From Kudoa neothunni (lineage: Eukaryota > Cnidaria): a stretch of 64,000 nt of DNA. The position numbers and the translations under genes were made by a program. The stretch covers positions 6,076,001-6,140,000 of the forward strand of contig OZ199839.1 of NCBI GenBank assembly GCA_964304625.1, given 5' to 3'. The notes beneath the pieces were generated by a model. It searched no databases. It saw only the letters and a list, made by a program, of their open reading frames with translations, and was not told the DNA's origin. Shown here one piece after another: positions 61,260 to 64,000 of the stretch; position 1 is the stretch's first letter, and every line of letters begins with the position of its first letter.

Positions 61260-64000
61260 ATTGCTGTATACATTTTGTTTCTTTGACCTCAATTTTTTTG
61301 AATATGTATCTAGTTGTGTGAACGTTAAAAATAAATTTAGGCATTATCTTTAAAACGAATTAATTAACAATTATTATTTTTTTTGAATCTGTTAATGATG
61401 TATTTATTTGTTGTTATATTTGATAATATTTTGAGATGAAACCATCATTGGAGAGAAATTGTTCAATCCGTATGGATTTTTAAATTAATATATGATATAT
61501 AACAGAAAAGGAATTTTCAATTTCATCATATATATTTATAACTATGGATCGCAGTTATCGACGTTTATTTTCAGAAAATTCGACTTTTTTATTCACAAGG
61601 TCAAATCCATTGTGAACAAAAGAGGTTGTGTGGTTCGAGCTGGTTTGACCTTCTTCATTTACGCTATTGGCACGTCAGTGTCATATTAAGGCGACCTACG
61701 TTTATGCGGTATAGTCGATGACGGGTGGGTGGTTCGTAAATTTTTTGAGGTCCCATTGGGATTATGAACGACCCCTCATCATTGTAGTGTGAGATTTTAA
61801 CCCACTAAACATCCTCGTTTCGGAGCAACCACCACCCCAATCATACCCTGGACTAACCTATAATTATTATTAGTCTAGGAAATTCATTCGTCTGAATGCG
61901 GGCGTCGAATTTACGGAAACCCCCTATCGCAATGTTTTCCAACCTCTTAGGTTTTAGGTGTGATCAATTTTTTTTTAAATATCAGGTGACCTAATAAACA
62001 TTTTTTGAGCTTACTAGAATTAAAAGTTATTCTTTAAACTATTTTTATATCCAATATTATATATGACAATTTAAATTGTATGCTTTATAATAATTATTTT
62101 TATTTCGTTAATATAAAAATTTTATTTAACTCTAATTTTTGGGCTCTTTTGAAATAATAATATTTCACTTGAAACCAATATTATTAGACCTTTAGGCTAC
62201 TCCTTTATCGATTCGACTTATCACATTAGGTTTTTAATGTTTTTCGTGATATTCTCGCATTCTAATTATTTTAAATATAATTTTTCTGTCTGTAATATTT
62301 ATTATTAGTTATATTTTCGAAATTAATCCTTTGGTTCAGTGATATCATAAATGTAAATTTTAAAATTACTAGTACCTGTTAACTCTTTTCCTCCATACTC
62401 AAATACTCAATGCAATGAACACAACGTATGTTCTTATTTATACGTTCTCTCTATCCATATAAAATATTAAGTAATATATTTAACAAGTTTCTTTTTAATT
62501 CAATAAATCATAATTTTCAATATCATTCAAATATGCCATTTCAGAATAAGAGGGAATTCATTCTACTGCATGTAAAGGAGCATACTACACTTACAATAGA
62601 TTGGTTATTGGTGTAAAATATGTTTTTTTATACGTAAGGCGCATAATCAATACAAAAATTTGAATTAAAAACAAATTTTTTATTTTTTTAAATCAATTTT
62701 GGAATTAGAACAAAAATATAGGTTCATTATTTCCCATCAATTGTTATGGCAATTTAATGTTCCTTAATAGATTTAATATAGGTAAACAAATTCATGTGCA
62801 TTTAAAACAATTTTAAATATTTCATTCCAATTTTCTTCTTAAATTAAAATTGGTACATACTCCAATACTTTCTTATATTTTTAAGCATTGGTACATTATT
62901 TATCAAAGTTGAATCTTTCATAACTCAACTCAAGTTCTACATTAATTTTTGGGTAGGTAATCTAAGAGATGACCCCCAAAATTAGCCGTGTTGCGCATGC
63001 TCTACATGCCCGATTTTAATTTAATTCGACTTAATACATTTTTTAAATATTGAGTTTCAGCGCAACCACCTTGAATCGTATTAATCACAAATTTGCAACC
63101 AGCGCTCGATTCGATTTTTTAATAAACTTAGGTTATTAACTTATTCCTGTTTCTTACATATTAGTTTTCGTGAAACATTATTTTATCGTAACAGTACGAA
63201 CATTCATCCTTATTTAATTGAGAATTGTGAATTGAGCAAAACAAGATAACATGTCGGATAAATTTGAACTCTCACGTTAATAGTAGTTCTGTTGAAACAT
63301 CTTATATGAAATTAAGATTATGGAATCATCTCAAAATTTTTTAGTTTATATATATTTTAAGGATGAAACATTAACATTATATATGATTTATTCAGATTTT
63401 AAAGTTTGTAAATATCATTTCTCAACGTTTAAGACCTTCTAGAATGCTCAATTTTACGTGTTCAGGTATATAAATTTAATAAAAAATAGATTTTCTTTTG
63501 TTGTTTTTTAATAACAGAAATTTTTCGAATCATCGAAATTACTTTTGTTATAAACATCAATAACGTACACGCAACTTCAGATGATTTGAAGCTATAAATT
63601 AGGAGAATTATGTAAAGGGCATAGATAATAAATATACGTTTATTTTTTTTTAATTATAAAATTGAATTCTTAATTAAAATCTAAAGGAATAAATAAAACA
63701 GTGTAGGCGTTGGGTACTGTACAAAAATTGTCAATGATAGTTTTAATGACTAAATATGAGATTATTAATCAATAATTAATGGGAATAAATGAAATAATAG
63801 TAATCAGAGATTTTATGTATAAACGGATCTAAACAAATCTTTAATCCGAATTGAAAGTTAATAAATTTAATTTAGAATTGGTAAATGAAATATTATTTTA
63901 TTACTGTAACTTATCAACTTTCGTTGGAATTTGTAAAATTCAAAGGTATCATTTATTTCAAATGCAATTTTATAGTAAATCCAATCTTTTTTTAACAATT
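61260..64000. other. No gene seen; one GC-richer segment at about 61.55-61.94 kb
   Basis: The 61.55-61.94 kb stretch is clearly less AT-rich than its surroundings and opens with GGATCGCAGTTATCGACG, related to a string at 14177, so it is probably a piece of a dispersed repeat. The 61492-61689 and 62428-62616 frames have no recognisable motif. The remainder is AT-rich with no supported feature. Confidence 0.45.

Overview
This is AT-rich (roughly 75% A+T) DNA from an animal nuclear genome. The host genes are metazoan: a HELQ-type DNA helicase, an adhesion-type G-protein-coupled receptor with GAIN/GPS and seven membrane segments, a SLC2/GLUT-like sugar transporter, a beta-1,4-galactosyltransferase and the negative elongation factor subunit NELF-A. 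The genes are cut by very short GT-AG introns, mostly 41-76 nt, with acceptors ending TTTAG or TGTAG and almost no polypyrimidine tract. A few introns are very long and hold transposons. Proteins are diverged, so the lineage is fast-evolving; I cannot name the species.

Layout. 1-2255 (+): 3' part of HELQ, ten exons, every splice phase agreeing. 3179-4130: a TATA-like box and coding-looking fragments I cannot identify. 4216-12918 (-): adhesion GPCR, with the 7TM and GPS at the left end and an array of small cysteine-pair modules to the right. 13-21 kb: no host exon seen, but a hAT relic and three MITE copies. 21229-24902 (-): an exon-by-exon array of the same kind of module, starting with a signal-peptide exon. 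It is either a secreted relative of the receptor or its missing 5' half. 27.0-28.15 kb: Merlin transposase relic. 29.7-42.2 kb (-): a sugar transporter in two complementary halves (helices 1-5 at 41.5-42.2 kb, helices 6-12 at 29.7-30.85 kb) separated by 10.7 kb that holds a fossil Ty3/gypsy element, a Tigger/pogo element and a tRNA-like sequence. 43.2-44.7 kb and 51.06-52.0 kb: two copies of a TTAA-flanked MITE, the first with another MITE nested in it. 47.47-48.62 kb (+): beta-1,4-galactosyltransferase. 54.1-56.6 kb: a piggyBac element with TTAA and both inverted repeats. 56.76-57.95 kb: Tigger-type MITE with a smaller insertion inside it. 58.34-61.25 kb (+): complete NELF-A gene, whose longest intron holds a TTA-rich low-complexity tract. 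61.3-64 kb: no gene seen.

The genes do not form a pathway; HELQ (repair) and NELF-A (transcription pausing) are housekeeping, the others are surface, transport or secretory-pathway proteins. The most unusual part is the modular receptor region (4.2-24.9 kb), where most intact modules are bounded by phase-1 introns, the pattern of exon-shuffled extracellular proteins. HELQ and NELF-A read through without any frame break, while the receptor array and the galactosyltransferase each need small indels; most that I can localise sit in short homopolymer runs, so they may be assembly errors as easily as decay.
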